From Rhizobium sp. C1 (GTDB taxonomy: Bacteria; Pseudomonadota; Alphaproteobacteria; Rhizobiales; Rhizobiaceae), in assembly GCF_021026335.1 (NCBI RefSeq), contig NZ_JAJNCY010000010.1, forward strand, positions 115,838-179,837: 64,000 nt of DNA, read 5' to 3'. Shown here piece after piece: positions 63,981 to 64,000 of this stretch (position 1 is the first letter of the stretch; the number at the start of each line of letters is the position of its first letter). The position numbers and the translations under genes are program-made. A model generated the notes under the pieces. That model was not told where the DNA came from. It saw only the letters and a program-made list of their open reading frames with translations, and ran no database searches.

Positions 63981-64000
63981 GGTCGTTTGGGTTGGCTTTG

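Overview
The window is GC-rich alphaproteobacterial chromosome, almost certainly from the Rhizobiaceae (Rhizobium/Agrobacterium group). Evidence: the cell-cycle regulator GcrA with clustered GANTC (CcrM) sites, a PodJ-type polarity protein, a SAM-II riboswitch in front of metZ, a two-domain Dcd, an argD-argF-hslO-apaG run, and DUF families common in this group. Genes are dense on both strands. There is no prophage, insertion sequence or CRISPR array; the only mobile-looking DNA is one 183-bp palindromic intergenic element.

Layout. 1-3.4 kb: edge of an ArsC/YffB-like reductase, then a three-gene TadE/TadE/TadG-like operon whose last protein carries a 21-22-residue beta-helix-like repeat, and tRNA-Thr. 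3.5-8 kb: a secreted DUF1176 protein, a nitronate monooxygenase-type flavoenzyme, and a large Ala/Glu/Arg coiled-coil membrane protein. 8-17.7 kb: gcrA, csbD-like, phoB-phoU-phoR and ppk2 (without pstSCAB between phoU and phoR), a repeat and a structured spacer, then argD-argF-hslO and apaG. 17.9-22.8 kb: cupredoxin-FTR1 iron uptake, metZ behind a SAM-II riboswitch and attenuator, dcd, and DUF805 and DUF4189 proteins. 22.9-27.7 kb: a divergent PepSY/cytochrome b561 and PepSY/two-component locus, and a membrane diguanylate cyclase. 28-39 kb: tRNA-Gly, divergent mntR/mntH with an operator, a GSPII_E-N/GT2 glycosyltransferase, a solute-binding protein, tandem YitT proteins, a TPR methyltransferase, a CAP lipoprotein, a MATE transporter, and pyrD-DUF952. 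39-47.5 kb: a FixJ-type regulator, an S24 repressor-like protein, a degenerate SNase-like protein, TerB, the ligase-associated helicase with PdeM, and a TIGR02186-TauE pair. 47.7-57.5 kb: podJ, then a beta-oxidation operon (acyl-CoA dehydrogenase, thiolase, an unknown 106-residue protein, FadJ). 57.9-64 kb: two paralogous 141-residue secreted proteins, a symporter-histidine kinase-receiver hybrid, and mscL.

Regulatory themes readable from the DNA are: cell-cycle control (four GANTC sites within 37 bp plus a CtrA-like box before gcrA, a CtrA half-site and GANTC by podJ, and a perfect CtrA-type box before a secreted protein); phosphate control (11-bp-phased Pho-box-like repeats before phoU); metal control (an MntR box on the mntH -10); methionine control (SAM-II); and a shared acyl-CoA-type operator (TGACGTTT-N4-AAACGTCA) in front of two operons 46 kb apart. 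The most interesting candidates are the TadG/beta-helix fusion, the missing pst genes, the intruding gene in the fad operon, the paralogous secreted pair, and the structured spacer before argD.
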